Of a stretch of DNA of 64,000 nt, positions 26,206-34,710 are shown one piece after another. Each line of letters begins with the position of its first letter. Within the stretch, counting starts at the first letter, position 1. Source of the stretch: an uncultured Atopobiaceae bacterium (lineage in GTDB: Bacteria > Actinomycetota > Coriobacteriia > Coriobacteriales > Atopobiaceae); NCBI GenBank assembly GCA_910579165.1, contig CAJTTF010000001.1:1-64000 (forward strand), in the 5' to 3' direction. Made by a program: the position numbers and the translations under genes. The notes under the pieces are model-generated. The model saw only the letters and a program-made list of their open reading frames with translations, was not told where the DNA came from and did no database searches.

Positions 26206-26219
26206 TAAGCGTTGTTTTG

Positions 26220-26402
26220 CTACTTAAGGCCATCCTTTTTAAGCTCATCATCCACAAGCTCTTTTTCATCAACCTCAGCAAACTCCGGCGAATCCGTGAC
26301 GGCATCTCCTGCCACCTCATAGATGTCGTGGTTTGAAGGTGGTGTCACGGGAGCGCCGGGGACTTTTTCATTAACTTCTTCTGTGTGTTTTTCGTCAGCC
26401 AT
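26220..26402 (-). CDS. Small acidic protein of unknown function
   Basis: 60 residues, with about one third Asp or Glu, ending ELVDDELKKDGLK. No domain or cysteine. A strong AAAGGAGT ribosome site precedes the ATG and a plausible promoter lies upstream, which is the reason to accept it as a gene. No membrane segment. The composition suggests an intrinsically disordered protein. It is encoded next to two serine tRNAs. Confidence 0.65.
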   Translation of the reverse strand: MADEKHTEEVNEKVPGAPVTPPSNHDIYEVAGDAVTDSPEFAEVDEKELVDDELKKDGLK

Positions 26403-26451
26403 AGTGACTCCTTTCTGAGGATAGTAAGACTTGAGGCATCATGTGGTGCCG

Positions 26452-26479
26452 AGTCTATTCTTTCCCCAAAACGAGTCAA
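26452..26479 (-). promoter_or_regulatory. Promoter candidate for the small acidic gene
   Basis: Minus strand TTGACT (26474-26479) and TAGACT (26452-26457) with a 16-bp spacer. The -35 matches five of six and the -10 four of six consensus bases. The leader would be about 45 nt. Confidence 0.45.
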
Positions 26480-26531
26480 TATATCTAGGTTCTGCACTTA
26501 GTCGCCTTGTGGAGCCCCCATAAGACAAACA

Positions 26532-26623
26532 TGGCGGAGGGGGAGGGATTTGAACCCCCGTACCAACGTAAGCTGGTAAACGGTTTTCGAGACCGCCGCA
26601 TTCAGCCGCTCTGCCACCCCTCC
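26532..26623 (-). tRNA. tRNA-Ser(CGA)
   Basis: 92 nt including encoded CCA. The acceptor GGAGGGG pairs with CCCCTCC, the anticodon loop is CTCGAAA with anticodon CGA (reads UCG), and a long variable arm of the serine type is present. Confidence 0.95.
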
Positions 26624-26660
26624 GAAGAAGTGCCGCCGTTGCTCAGGCTTGCACAAAAAC

Positions 26661-26751
26661 TGGCGGAGAGTCCGGGATTTGAACCCGGGAGACGGGGTTG
26701 CCGCCTACACGATTTCCAATCGTGCTCCTTCAGCCGCTCGGACAACTCTCC
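26661..26751 (-). tRNA. tRNA-Ser(GGA)
   Basis: 91 nt including encoded CCA. Acceptor GGAGAGT pairs with ACTCTCC; anticodon loop TTGGAAA gives GGA (reads UCC and UCU). A long variable arm is present. It is followed 37 nt later by tRNA-Ser(CGA) on the same strand, so the two are probably cotranscribed. Confidence 0.95.
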
Positions 26752-26793
26752 GCATGGAGCACTAGGGTATCACAGTTTGTTTCGCTTTGGCAC

Positions 26794-28644
26794 TTATTCT
26801 TTTGGCTTGGCCTTGCTTACGAGGCCTCGACGTACATTGTCTTTTTTACGTTCTGTGCCATTAAGAATGCGCTTGCGCATGCGAATGTGCTTGGGCGTTA
26901 TCTCCACCAGCTCATCGTCGCCAATGTATTCCAGGGCTTCTTCAAGCGAGAAGGACTTGGGAGGAGTCAACTGAACCGCAATGTCTGCTGTCGCGGATCT
27001 TTGGTTCCCAAGGTTTTTCGTCTTGGCAACGTTCACCACCATCTCTCCAGACTTTGCACTCTCTCCCACCAGCATGCCTTCATATACTTCCGTGCCCGGC
27101 TCGACAAAAAGCGCGCCGCGCTCTTGAAGGGTTCCCAAGGCGTATGCAACGGCCTTATCGGTAGACATAGACACCATGGTGCCGCTTGTGCGACCGCCAA
27201 TCTCTCCGGCGTAGGGTCCGTATTCCAAGAAGTTGTGGTAGAAAACGCCTTCGCCATGGGTTGCATTAAGGATACGATTCTTCAGTCCCATGATTCCGCG
27301 TGTTGGGATAGCAAATTCTAGGTGTGTCAGCGTTTCGCCCGCCTCCATGTTTTTCATGGTGCCGCCAGCGTCTCCAAACAGCTCAATAACTTTTCCCGAA
27401 TACTGACCGGGCACCTCTACAACCGCAAGCTCAACGGGTTCCAGCACCTCGCCGCCTTCTTTCTTATAGAGCACGCGGGGACGTCCTACCTGAAATTCAA
27501 ATCCTTCGCGCCGGAGCGTCTCCATCAACACCGAGAGATGCAAGATACCGCGTCCGGACACCTCGACTCCCGTGCGGTCTTCCGTTTCTTCAATCGTCAT
27601 GGTGACGTTATTCTCGGCCTCACGCATGAGGCGCTCCTTCAGTTGGCGGCCACCCACAATATCGCCATCGCGTCCAATGAGAGGAGATGTTGATGGTTCA
27701 AAAATAATGGAAAGCGTGGGGGGATCAATGCGAATAGGTTCTAGGGTTTGAGGGTTTTCTGCACTGGTATAGACATCGCCTATGTCAGTATTATCGATCC
27801 CCACTACCCCTCCAATATCGCCCGCCTCTATGCGGTTGCACTCCTTGCGCCCCAAATAATCAAAGGTGAACAACTGCTTAACTTGGGCCTCTTCTTGTCC
27901 TCCGTCGTTCTTGAGCACCAGTACTTTTTCGCCCGTCTCAATCGTTCCTGAATACACGCGCCCTATGCCAATACGACCTACATAGGTTGAGTGGTCCACG
28001 GTTACACATTGCAGTGCGAGTGGTCCGTCCGGATTTACATCTGGTGCAGGAAGGGCATCCACCATCATGTTGAGCAACGGGAACATGTCGTCATTGGTAA
28101 CAACAGGGTTTGTATCAGCCTTTCCGAGAACTGCCGAGCAATACACCACGTGCTCCATGGCAAATTCCAGCTGCTCGTCGGTGGCGCCTAGGTCCATCAT
28201 GAGGTCGAGTGTGTCGTTCACAACGGCCTCCGGTCGCGCGCCGTCGCGGTCAATCTTGTTGACGACAAGCATGATGGCAAGGTTGGCGGCAATGGCATTG
28301 CGGAGGACAAAGCGGGTTTGTGGCATCGGCCCCTCAAACGCATCCACAAGTAAAAGGGCGCCGTCTGCCATATGCAACACGCGCTCCACCTCGCCTCCAA
28401 AATCAGCGTGGCCTGGCGTATCGATGATGTTGATTTTTATGCCCTGGTATTCAATTGCTATGTTTTTAGCAAGGATAGTAATGCCGCGCTCGCGCTCCTG
28501 ATCGTTAGAATCAAGCACGCGCTCCTCAACTGTTTGGTTTTCTCTAAAGGCACCAGAGGCGCGCAAAAGCTTGTCAACGAGAGTGGTTTTGCCATGATCG
28601 ACATGGGCAATGATGGCAACGTTTCTGATGTTTTCTTGCAGCAT
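26794..28644 (-). CDS. typA: Translational GTPase TypA/BipA
   Basis: 616 residues from ATG 28644 (AGAGGA upstream). G1 AHVDHGKTTLVDKLL, switch region DSNDQERERGITILAKN, G3 IDTPGHADFGGEVERVL and G4 VVNKIDRDGARPE are visible, followed by EF-G-like domains and the TypA-specific C-terminus (MGLKNRILNATHGEGVF). It binds ribosomes and assists 50S assembly and stress responses. The upstream spacer has 19-bp tandem repeats up to two tRNA genes. Confidence 0.97.
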   Translation of the reverse strand: MLQENIRNVAIIAHVDHGKTTLVDKLLRASGAFRENQTVEERVLDSNDQERERGITILAKNIAIEYQGIKINIIDTPGHADFGGEVERVLHMADGALLLVDAFEGPMPQTRFVLRNAIAANLAIMLVVNKIDRDGARPEAVVNDTLDLMMDLGATDEQLEFAMEHVVYCSAVLGKADTNPVVTNDDMFPLLNMMVDALPAPDVNPDGPLALQCVTVDHSTYVGRIGIGRVYSGTIETGEKVLVLKNDGGQEEAQVKQLFTFDYLGRKECNRIEAGDIGGVVGIDNTDIGDVYTSAENPQTLEPIRIDPPTLSIIFEPSTSPLIGRDGDIVGGRQLKERLMREAENNVTMTIEETEDRTGVEVSGRGILHLSVLMETLRREGFEFQVGRPRVLYKKEGGEVLEPVELAVVEVPGQYSGKVIELFGDAGGTMKNMEAGETLTHLEFAIPTRGIMGLKNRILNATHGEGVFYHNFLEYGPYAGEIGGRTSGTMVSMSTDKAVAYALGTLQERGALFVEPGTEVYEGMLVGESAKSGEMVVNVAKTKNLGNQRSATADIAVQLTPPKSFSLEEALEYIGDDELVEITPKHIRMRKRILNGTERKKDNVRRGLVSKAKPKE

Positions 28645-28647
28645 ATA

Positions 28648-28780
28648 GGGTTCCTCTAAGACAGTAGGGTTCTCGCAGAGCGATCTTGCCCTCAGGGTTG
28701 AACTGGCCTCTTGGGACAAAGTAGTCCTCTTGAATAAACTCGCTCCTCTTGAGTAAACGTGGTCCTCTTGAGACAAAAAA
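28648..28780. repeat. 19-bp tandem repeat upstream of typA
   Basis: Core CCTCTTG occurs at 28707, 28726, 28745 and 28764, exactly 19 bp apart, in units of the form GGTCCTCTTGAGACAAAGT. Three weaker units continue the series toward the typA start (AGGGTTCCTCTAAGACAGT near 28648). On the typA strand the repeat reads with AAGAGGA-type sequence, resembling ribosome sites. Confidence 0.85.
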
Positions 28781-28814
28781 GGTTAGAGAAAAAATCTCTA
28801 ACCCGTGTGTTGTG

Positions 28815-28890
28815 TGGTGGAGAGTATGGGGATCGAACCCACGACCTCCGGCTTGCAAAGCCGGCGCTCTCCCAGCTGAGCTAACTCCCC
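28815..28890 (-). tRNA. tRNA-Ala(TGC)
   Basis: 76 nt with encoded CCA. Acceptor GGGGAGT pairs with ACTCTCC, giving the G3-U70 wobble that is the alanine identity element. Anticodon TGC within TTTGCAA. Confidence 0.96.
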
Positions 28891-28922
28891 AAGGAAGAGT
28901 GTGCACTCCCAGATAAAACAAC

Positions 28923-28999
28923 TGGTGGACCCGACAAGATTTGAACTTGTGACCTCCCGGTTATCAGCCGGACGCTCTAACCAACTGAGCTACGGGTCC
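28923..28999 (-). tRNA. tRNA-Ile(GAT)
   Basis: 77 nt with encoded CCA. Acceptor GGACCCG pairs with CGGGTCC; anticodon GAT in CTGATAA. Ile-GAT and Ala-TGC are often found in rRNA operons, but no rRNA is here. Confidence 0.96.
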
Positions 29000-29141
29000 G
29001 TGTGCGGGTGAAGATACTACCCCAATACCCAGGCACTCGTCAAGCGAACTCGAAATTTGAGCAGCATAAAGTTTTTGGAGGTTTTCGGAAAAGCTCTCGG
29101 TGATTTGGGCGGCGGTGGAGCGACACGCTTCAGACCGTGGA

Positions 29142-29684
29142 CTATTCAAAGTCTTCCGGTTTGATGGTTTGGACAAATTGTTCAAACTCTTTAAGGTTTT
29201 TCTGATCGTATTGGCGCTTTATCTCATCGAAGTTGGGAAGTGAAGCGGTTTTTAAAACGTCCTCATCAACATAAAGAGGAGCACCCGTTTTGACGGCAAG
29301 CGCTATGGCATCTGAGGGGCGAGCATCTATGGCAATGGGAGATCCATCCTTTTTGGATATGTATATCGTCGCAAAAAAGGTGGTTCCCTCAACGTCTGTA
29401 ATAGCGCACGAATCAACTCTGAGCCCCATCATCTTTATGAGGCCAGCCATGAGGTCAAAGGTCATGGGACGCGCGTGCTTTTTGTGGCTGAGAGCCATCC
29501 CTATGCTTGCAGCCTCAGCCGACCCTATGCGAATAGGAAGCGGCTGTGCCCCGGAAGCGCCCGGACCACTGGAGGTAGTGGAAGCGGTGCGTCCGTTTCT
29601 CGCGTGCGTTTTGAGCACGAGAAGGGACGAAACAGGTCCGCTTCCTACTACGATCGTCTCTATGCTGGCTTTCAAAAGTCCCAT
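29142..29684 (-). CDS. Bifunctional-nuclease (BFN, DUF151) domain protein
   Basis: 180 residues. The BFN core reads RIGSAEAASIGMAL, RPMTFDLMAGLIKMMG and the diagnostic IAIDARPSDAIALAVKTGAPLYV. A Ser/Thr/Gly-rich insert (about 30-47) interrupts the first strand pair. The C-terminal 35 residues are charged and helical. Plant and mycobacterial homologues have nuclease activity, but the role in this lineage is unknown. The start has a poor ribosome site. A 40-bp repeat separates it from gyrA. Confidence 0.85.
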   Translation of the reverse strand: MGLLKASIETIVVGSGPVSSLLVLKTHARNGRTASTTSSGPGASGAQPLPIRIGSAEAASIGMALSHKKHARPMTFDLMAGLIKMMGLRVDSCAITDVEGTTFFATIYISKKDGSPIAIDARPSDAIALAVKTGAPLYVDEDVLKTASLPNFDEIKRQYDQKNLKEFEQFVQTIKPEDFE

Positions 29685-29721
29685 TTGAAAATAGTTCTTG
29701 CGCTTTGTCCTTATATTAGAA

Positions 29722-29800
29722 GCCGTATCGTTTTAAGCCGTGTTTTGTCTCTATGCCGTAAGTCATATCGTTTTGAGCTGTGTTTTAGTCCTTCTTGTCG
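29722..29800. repeat. 40-bp direct repeat between the BFN gene and gyrA
   Basis: Two imperfect copies at 29722-29761 and 29762-29800 share TATCGTTTT and GTGTTTT, separated by 40 bp. The second copy includes the last codons and stop of gyrA (29785-29787). Confidence 0.75.
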
Positions 29801-32514
29801 TCTAACGAAAACTCTTGCTGTGCCGAAGCTGCGCCCTTTGCGTCGTCCTTGGCGTCATCGGGGGTCATGCGTGCGGCGGTAGTGACGCGGTCTTCGTCGG
29901 AAACATTCATAACCTTGACGCCTTGCGTTGCGCGGCCCAAGCGAGAAATGTCTTGCGCTTTGACGCGAATCACGGTTCCTTCTTGACTCATGAGCATCAA
30001 CTCGTCCGTCTCGTTTAGGACTTTAACAGCAACAAGATCGCCCTTTTTGGCCGTCATGTTGATGGTTGTTATACCCTGGCCCCCACGATTGTGCATGGTG
30101 TATTCGCTCATTGCCGTACGCTTGCCGTAGCCCTTCTCGGTAACGACAAAAAGGTCACCTTGGCCAGATGAGATTTCCATACCAAGCATGCGCGCATCTT
30201 TTTTGAGCTTCATGCCACGAACACCCGAGGTGTTGCGCCCCATGGGGCGAACGGTCCCCTCATCAAAGACGATAGTTTTACCGTCAGAGCTTGTCATCAC
30301 AACGCGCTCACCGGGCTTAACGCGACGGACATTAACAAGCTCGTCGCCATCCTTGAGCTTGATAGCAATCATGCCGTCCTTACGGGTGCGATTGTAAGCG
30401 CTGAGAGCAGTCTTTTTAACCACGCCCTCCTTAGTGGCAAACATAACAAATTCATCCTCGGGGAAATCCTTGGTTGCAAGGATGGACGCCGGATGTTCTC
30501 CTTCAGCCATTTCGAGGACATTGACAAGCGCTTTGCCCCGAGAAGTACGCGAGCCAACGGGCAGCTCATGTACCTTGCAGCGGTAAACCTTGCCAAAGTT
30601 GGTGAAGAAGAGGATGTAATCATGCGTACTTGCAACAAAGAGTTCTTCTACGAAGTCGTTGTCTTTGAGGTTAACGCCGGCGATACCTTTGCCGCCGCGA
30701 CCTTGGGTGCGGTACGTTGTGGCGGGAAGACGCTTCACATAGCCAGCGTGGGTAAAGGTTACAACCATCTCCTCGTCGGCGATAAGATCCTCAACCTCGA
30801 GCGTGGTGGCAGCCGTGTCTGTTATCTCGGTCTTTCTTGGCTTGGCGTATTTTTCTTTGATTTCGCGGAGTTCTGATTTTATGAGCTCCATGAGCTTAGT
30901 CTTATTGGAGAGGAGTTCCTCGTACTCTTGGATGAGTTCCTTTAGGTGGTTGATTTCCTCCTCAAGCTTTGAGCGCTCCAGACCAGTAAGGCGCTTAAGG
31001 CGCATCTCCAAAATGGCAGACGACTGAATATCGTCGAGGCCAAAGCGCTTATTAAAGGCAGCTTTTACCTCTTCGTCTGAGTAAGAACTGCGAATGATCT
31101 TGACAATCTCGTCGATATTATCGACTGCAATCATGAGGCCTTCGCGGATATGGAGTTCTTTTTGCGCCTTTGCCAAACGGTACTGCGTGCGGCGCGTTAT
31201 GACATCAACCTCGTGATCAATGTAGTGTTGCAGCATCTCTTTAAGCGTCAGCGTGCGCGGAACGCCATCCACAAGTGCGAGGTCAATTGCACCAAAGGTC
31301 GTTTGGAGTTGCGAGTGCTTGTAGAGATTGTTGAGCACCACTTCAGGGACGACCCCGGACTTGAGATCAAAGACAAGGCGCATACCCTTGCGATTTGACT
31401 CATCGCGCATGTCTGAAATGCCAACAATGCGCTTTTCGTTAATGAGCTGGGCAATCTTTTCTTGAAGAAGCCCCTTGTTAACCATGTAGGGGATTTCTGT
31501 TACAACGATGCGCTGGCGATTTTTGGTGATGTCTTCCACATGCGCCTTGGCGCGCACTACGATAGGACCACGCCCCGTTTCGTAGGCACTTTTAATGCCC
31601 GAGCGACCCATGATGAGGGCTCCGGTGGGAAAGTCTGGTCCTGGCATGACCTCCATGAGCTCGTCTACTGTGCATTCCGGGTTATCAATTTGGAGACAGG
31701 TTGCATCAATTGCCTCTCCAAGATTGTGGGGAGGGATATTGGTGGCCATACCAACGGCGATACCCGACGAACCATTAACAAGAAGGTTGGGGAAATGGGA
31801 TGGTAGAACTGACGGTTCCTCAATGGATTCGTCGTAGTTGGGCTGCCAGTCAACGGTATCGTCATTGAGGTCGCGCAGGAGCTCTAGGGCCGGGCGCGCA
31901 AGACGGGCCTCTGTGTAACGCATAGCGGCAGGAGGGTCTCCATCGATAGAACCGAAGTTACCGTGGCCATCCACGAGCGGGACGCTCATAGAGAAGTCCT
32001 GAGCAAGGCGGACCATGGAGTCATATACAGCTGCATCGCCATGAGGGTGGTACTTACCAATAACCTCACCAACCGTCCATGCCGATTTTTTATGCGGTTT
32101 GGAAGGCAATACGCCTGAATCGAGCATGGCATAAAGAATGCGACGATGCACCGGTTTGAGGCCGTCACGCACATCTGGGAGAGCGCGGGCGACAATGACA
32201 GACATGGAGTATTCGATGAAGCTTGTCTGCATTTCCGACGAAAGATCAACGGGCTTCAGAGTGCCCCCATGGATGTCTTCCAAGGCTAGGCGGCTGCCTC
32301 CTTCATCAGCAAGAAGGCCTGTCTGGGCATCCCCTATGCCTTGAAGCGTTTGGGTGGTGCCTTCGGCTGCCTCAACATCCTCTTCTAGAACCTCTTCCTC
32401 GTCTGCGTTGTCGTCTGCTGAGAGGTCAAGCTCCCAATCGAAGCTTTGCTCTTCGTCATGAGTGCTCTGATCGCCAAATTCTGGTTCGTTGTTTTCAAAA
32501 GTATCGTCTGCCAC
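29785..32514 (-). CDS. gyrA: DNA gyrase subunit A with acidic N-terminal extension
   Basis: 909 residues from a GTG start with AAGGAG upstream. The catalytic Tyr200 lies in AAMRYTEARL, the DNA gate region is HPHGDAAVYDS (157-165), and a GyrA-box-like QGRGGKG sits in the C-terminal pinwheel. Position 161, equivalent to E. coli Ser83, is Ala. The conserved domain begins at EMQTSFIEYSMSVIVARALPDVR (about 94), so the first 80-90 residues are an extra, strongly acidic segment (many Asp/Glu between 1 and 52). With GyrB it introduces negative supercoils. It lies downstream of gyrB on the same strand. Confidence 0.98.
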   Translation of the reverse strand: MADDTFENNEPEFGDQSTHDEEQSFDWELDLSADDNADEEEVLEEDVEAAEGTTQTLQGIGDAQTGLLADEGGSRLALEDIHGGTLKPVDLSSEMQTSFIEYSMSVIVARALPDVRDGLKPVHRRILYAMLDSGVLPSKPHKKSAWTVGEVIGKYHPHGDAAVYDSMVRLAQDFSMSVPLVDGHGNFGSIDGDPPAAMRYTEARLARPALELLRDLNDDTVDWQPNYDESIEEPSVLPSHFPNLLVNGSSGIAVGMATNIPPHNLGEAIDATCLQIDNPECTVDELMEVMPGPDFPTGALIMGRSGIKSAYETGRGPIVVRAKAHVEDITKNRQRIVVTEIPYMVNKGLLQEKIAQLINEKRIVGISDMRDESNRKGMRLVFDLKSGVVPEVVLNNLYKHSQLQTTFGAIDLALVDGVPRTLTLKEMLQHYIDHEVDVITRRTQYRLAKAQKELHIREGLMIAVDNIDEIVKIIRSSYSDEEVKAAFNKRFGLDDIQSSAILEMRLKRLTGLERSKLEEEINHLKELIQEYEELLSNKTKLMELIKSELREIKEKYAKPRKTEITDTAATTLEVEDLIADEEMVVTFTHAGYVKRLPATTYRTQGRGGKGIAGVNLKDNDFVEELFVASTHDYILFFTNFGKVYRCKVHELPVGSRTSRGKALVNVLEMAEGEHPASILATKDFPEDEFVMFATKEGVVKKTALSAYNRTRKDGMIAIKLKDGDELVNVRRVKPGERVVMTSSDGKTIVFDEGTVRPMGRNTSGVRGMKLKKDARMLGMEISSGQGDLFVVTEKGYGKRTAMSEYTMHNRGGQGITTINMTAKKGDLVAVKVLNETDELMLMSQEGTVIRVKAQDISRLGRATQGVKVMNVSDEDRVTTAARMTPDDAKDDAKGAASAQQEFSLDDKKD

Positions 32515-32541
32515 GTTGTTCTCCTTGAAAAGGTGACTGTT

Positions 32542-32586
32542 TCTACTTGCTTTAGGTCTACTTGCTCTTGGCCTACTTGCTCTTAG
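32542..32586. repeat. Three 15-bp units between gyrB and gyrA
   Basis: TCTACTTGCTTTAGG, TCTACTTGCTCTTGG and CCTACTTGCTCTTAG follow one another exactly at 32542, 32557 and 32572. Confidence 0.95.
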
Positions 32587-32623
32587 AACGAAGCGGCCCG
32601 GATATTAAATGATCGCGCTTTAT

Positions 32624-34579
32624 CTAGATATCGAGGAAGCGGGCGTCTTTTGCGTGTCTCTGGATGAATTCTTTGCGCTTCTCGACAGCGGTTCCCATGA
32701 GGTCTGAGACGGCTCGCTCTGCTGCAGTTGCATCTTCTGCGCTCACCTGAAGCAGAATGCGGTTCGTGGGCTCCATCGTCGTTTCCCAAAGCTGCTCGGG
32801 GTCCATTTCTCCCAAACCCTTGTAGCGCTGAACGGTGTAGCTCTTGGGCTCCAGAGCTTTTACGGCTTGCTCGAGCTCTTCGTCGGCGTAGATATACTCG
32901 CCCTTCTTGTGGCCCTTTTTCCGCAGTTGGAACAAGGGGGGCTGTGCTATGTATATGTAGCCGGCATCAATCATGGGACGCATATAGCGATAGAAGAAAG
33001 TGAGGAGCAGAATGCGGATGTGGGCACCATCAACATCAGCATCTGTCATAATGACAATTTTGTGATAGCGCGCCTTTTCAATATCAAATTCCTCCCCCAC
33101 TCCAGTACCAATGGCCGTAACCAGCGATTGAATGGTGTCTGAGGAGAGGGCTCGCGTTGGTCCAACACGCTCAACGTTAAGGATTTTTCCACGCAGGGGA
33201 AGAATGGCCTGCGTAGTGCGGTTGCGCGCCATCTTGGCCGAACCACCTGCTGAATCACCCTCGACGATGAAAAGCTCTGTGGTTTCCGGGTTTTTCTCAG
33301 AACAGTCCGCAAGCTTGCCCGGCAGGGCCACAGACTCTAGTAAGGAATTCTTGCGTGTTGCCTCGCGCGCTTTTCTAGCGGCCATGCGCGCACGGGCAGC
33401 GCTTGTTGCTTTGTTAAGGATTTGCTTAGCTTGTTTGGGGTGCTCTTCAAGATATTCGGCCAGTCCTTCCGAGACAACCTTGTTTACCAGGGGGCGCATG
33501 AAGGAACTGCCAAGCTTGGCTTTGGTTTGTCCCTCAAATTGAGGGTCAGCGAGCTTAACAGAAACGACTGCTGTCAGTCCTTCTCGCACGTCTGAACCCT
33601 CAAGATTTTTATCCTTTTCCTTCAGAATGCCGTTAGCGCGCGCATAGTTGTTAAGCACGCGCGTGAGGGCGGTACGAAAACCTTCAAGATGCATGCCGCC
33701 TTCGGGGGTGTAGATATTGTTGGCAAAGCTCATAACGTTTTCGCTGTAGGTGTTGTTCCACTGGAGCGAAATTTCAACTTCGCCGGTTTTATCGGTATCA
33801 GTGCCCTCTTCCGAAGCGCCTGCCATATAGATAGGTTCTTTGTCACCGATAGTTTCTTTTCCCTCGTTGAGAAACTTCACAAAATCAATGATGCCTCCCG
33901 AGTAGCAATACGAAACACGGTGCGGCTTTTCTTCGCGCTCGTCTGTAAGGGTAATTTTTAGGTTGCGGTTAAGAAAGGCCATCTCTTGCATGCGGTCAGC
34001 AAGTGTGGTGAAGTTGAAGCTGACGGTCTCAAAAATCTCTTCATCTGGCCAGAACGTAACTTCGGTACCGGTTCCCTTGGCATCTCCTATCACCTGGAGC
34101 TTTTGAGTAGTTGTACCGCGGGCAAAGCGCATCTCGTGCACCTTTCCATCGCGTCTAACTTGTACAGCCATCTTTTTTGAGAGGGCGTTTACAACAGAAA
34201 CACCCACGCCATGGAGACCGCCGGACACCTTGTAGGCTTCATTGTCGAATTTTCCGCCAGCATGTAGAATGGTCAGAACAACTTCCAGTGTAGACATGTC
34301 CCGTTGCGGGTGCTTGTCAACAGGGATGCCACGGCCATTATCGACAACGGTAATGGAGCCATCGGGATTGATGGTGACGTTGATTTCTGTGCAAAATCCA
34401 GCAAGTGCTTCATCTACGGAATTGTCCACTACTTCATAGACGAGGTGATGCAAACCAGAGATGCTTGTGGATCCAATATACATGCCCGGGCGCTTGCGAA
34501 CCGCCTCAAGACCTTCAAGGATTTTAATTTCGCCCCCGTCGTAGGCGCGTTCCTGTTTGTTTTCAGTCGTATCTGCCAC
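32624..34579 (-). CDS. gyrB: DNA gyrase subunit B
   Basis: 651 residues from GTG 34579 (AGAAAGG upstream; the longer frame starting at 34663 has none). GHKL ATPase motifs are LVYEVVDNSVDEALAG and VDNGRGIPVDKH; the TOPRIM domain has LFIVEGDSAGGSA and IMTDADVDGAHI, and YKGLGEMDPEQLWETTM closes the protein. It provides ATP turnover for gyrase. Both gyr genes begin GTG GCA GAY. A canonical DnaA box (TTATCCACA) lies 43 nt upstream. Confidence 0.98.
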   Translation of the reverse strand: MADTTENKQERAYDGGEIKILEGLEAVRKRPGMYIGSTSISGLHHLVYEVVDNSVDEALAGFCTEINVTINPDGSITVVDNGRGIPVDKHPQRDMSTLEVVLTILHAGGKFDNEAYKVSGGLHGVGVSVVNALSKKMAVQVRRDGKVHEMRFARGTTTQKLQVIGDAKGTGTEVTFWPDEEIFETVSFNFTTLADRMQEMAFLNRNLKITLTDEREEKPHRVSYCYSGGIIDFVKFLNEGKETIGDKEPIYMAGASEEGTDTDKTGEVEISLQWNNTYSENVMSFANNIYTPEGGMHLEGFRTALTRVLNNYARANGILKEKDKNLEGSDVREGLTAVVSVKLADPQFEGQTKAKLGSSFMRPLVNKVVSEGLAEYLEEHPKQAKQILNKATSAARARMAARKAREATRKNSLLESVALPGKLADCSEKNPETTELFIVEGDSAGGSAKMARNRTTQAILPLRGKILNVERVGPTRALSSDTIQSLVTAIGTGVGEEFDIEKARYHKIVIMTDADVDGAHIRILLLTFFYRYMRPMIDAGYIYIAQPPLFQLRKKGHKKGEYIYADEELEQAVKALEPKSYTVQRYKGLGEMDPEQLWETTMEPTNRILLQVSAEDATAAERAVSDLMGTAVEKRKEFIQRHAKDARFLDI

Positions 34580-34621
34580 GGGTAACCTTTCTGGTAGGGA
34601 AGTTGGTGTGAATATGTGCGC

Positions 34622-34630
34622 TGTGGATAA
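34622..34630 (-). promoter_or_regulatory. Canonical DnaA box upstream of gyrB
   Basis: TTATCCACA on the minus strand, 43 nt ahead of the gyrB start. It is the only perfect canonical box I found by eye, whereas the variant TTTTCAACA recurs around dnaA. A lone 9-mer could be chance. Confidence 0.5.
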
Positions 34631-34710
34631 ACCTGCGAATTCACCCTGCTTGCTCAAAACCACTATATATAGTGTTGTGCAAGTACAGCGAACTCTTATT
34701 ATAGCGCTTT

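Larger units (their letters stand above)
25755..26219. other. 465-bp spacer between rpsF and a small acidic gene
   Basis: Apart from the two gene relics described separately it holds the rpsF ribosome site. The hexamer TACTAT/TATAAC (minus strand, about 25818-25824) could be a -10 for rpsF but lacks a convincing -35. Confidence 0.5.

Noticed and set aside
28815..28999. rRNA operon spacer, because tRNA-Ala and tRNA-Ile are adjacent
   Set aside because: No 16S, 23S or 5S sequence is nearby; flanking genes are typA and a BFN protein.
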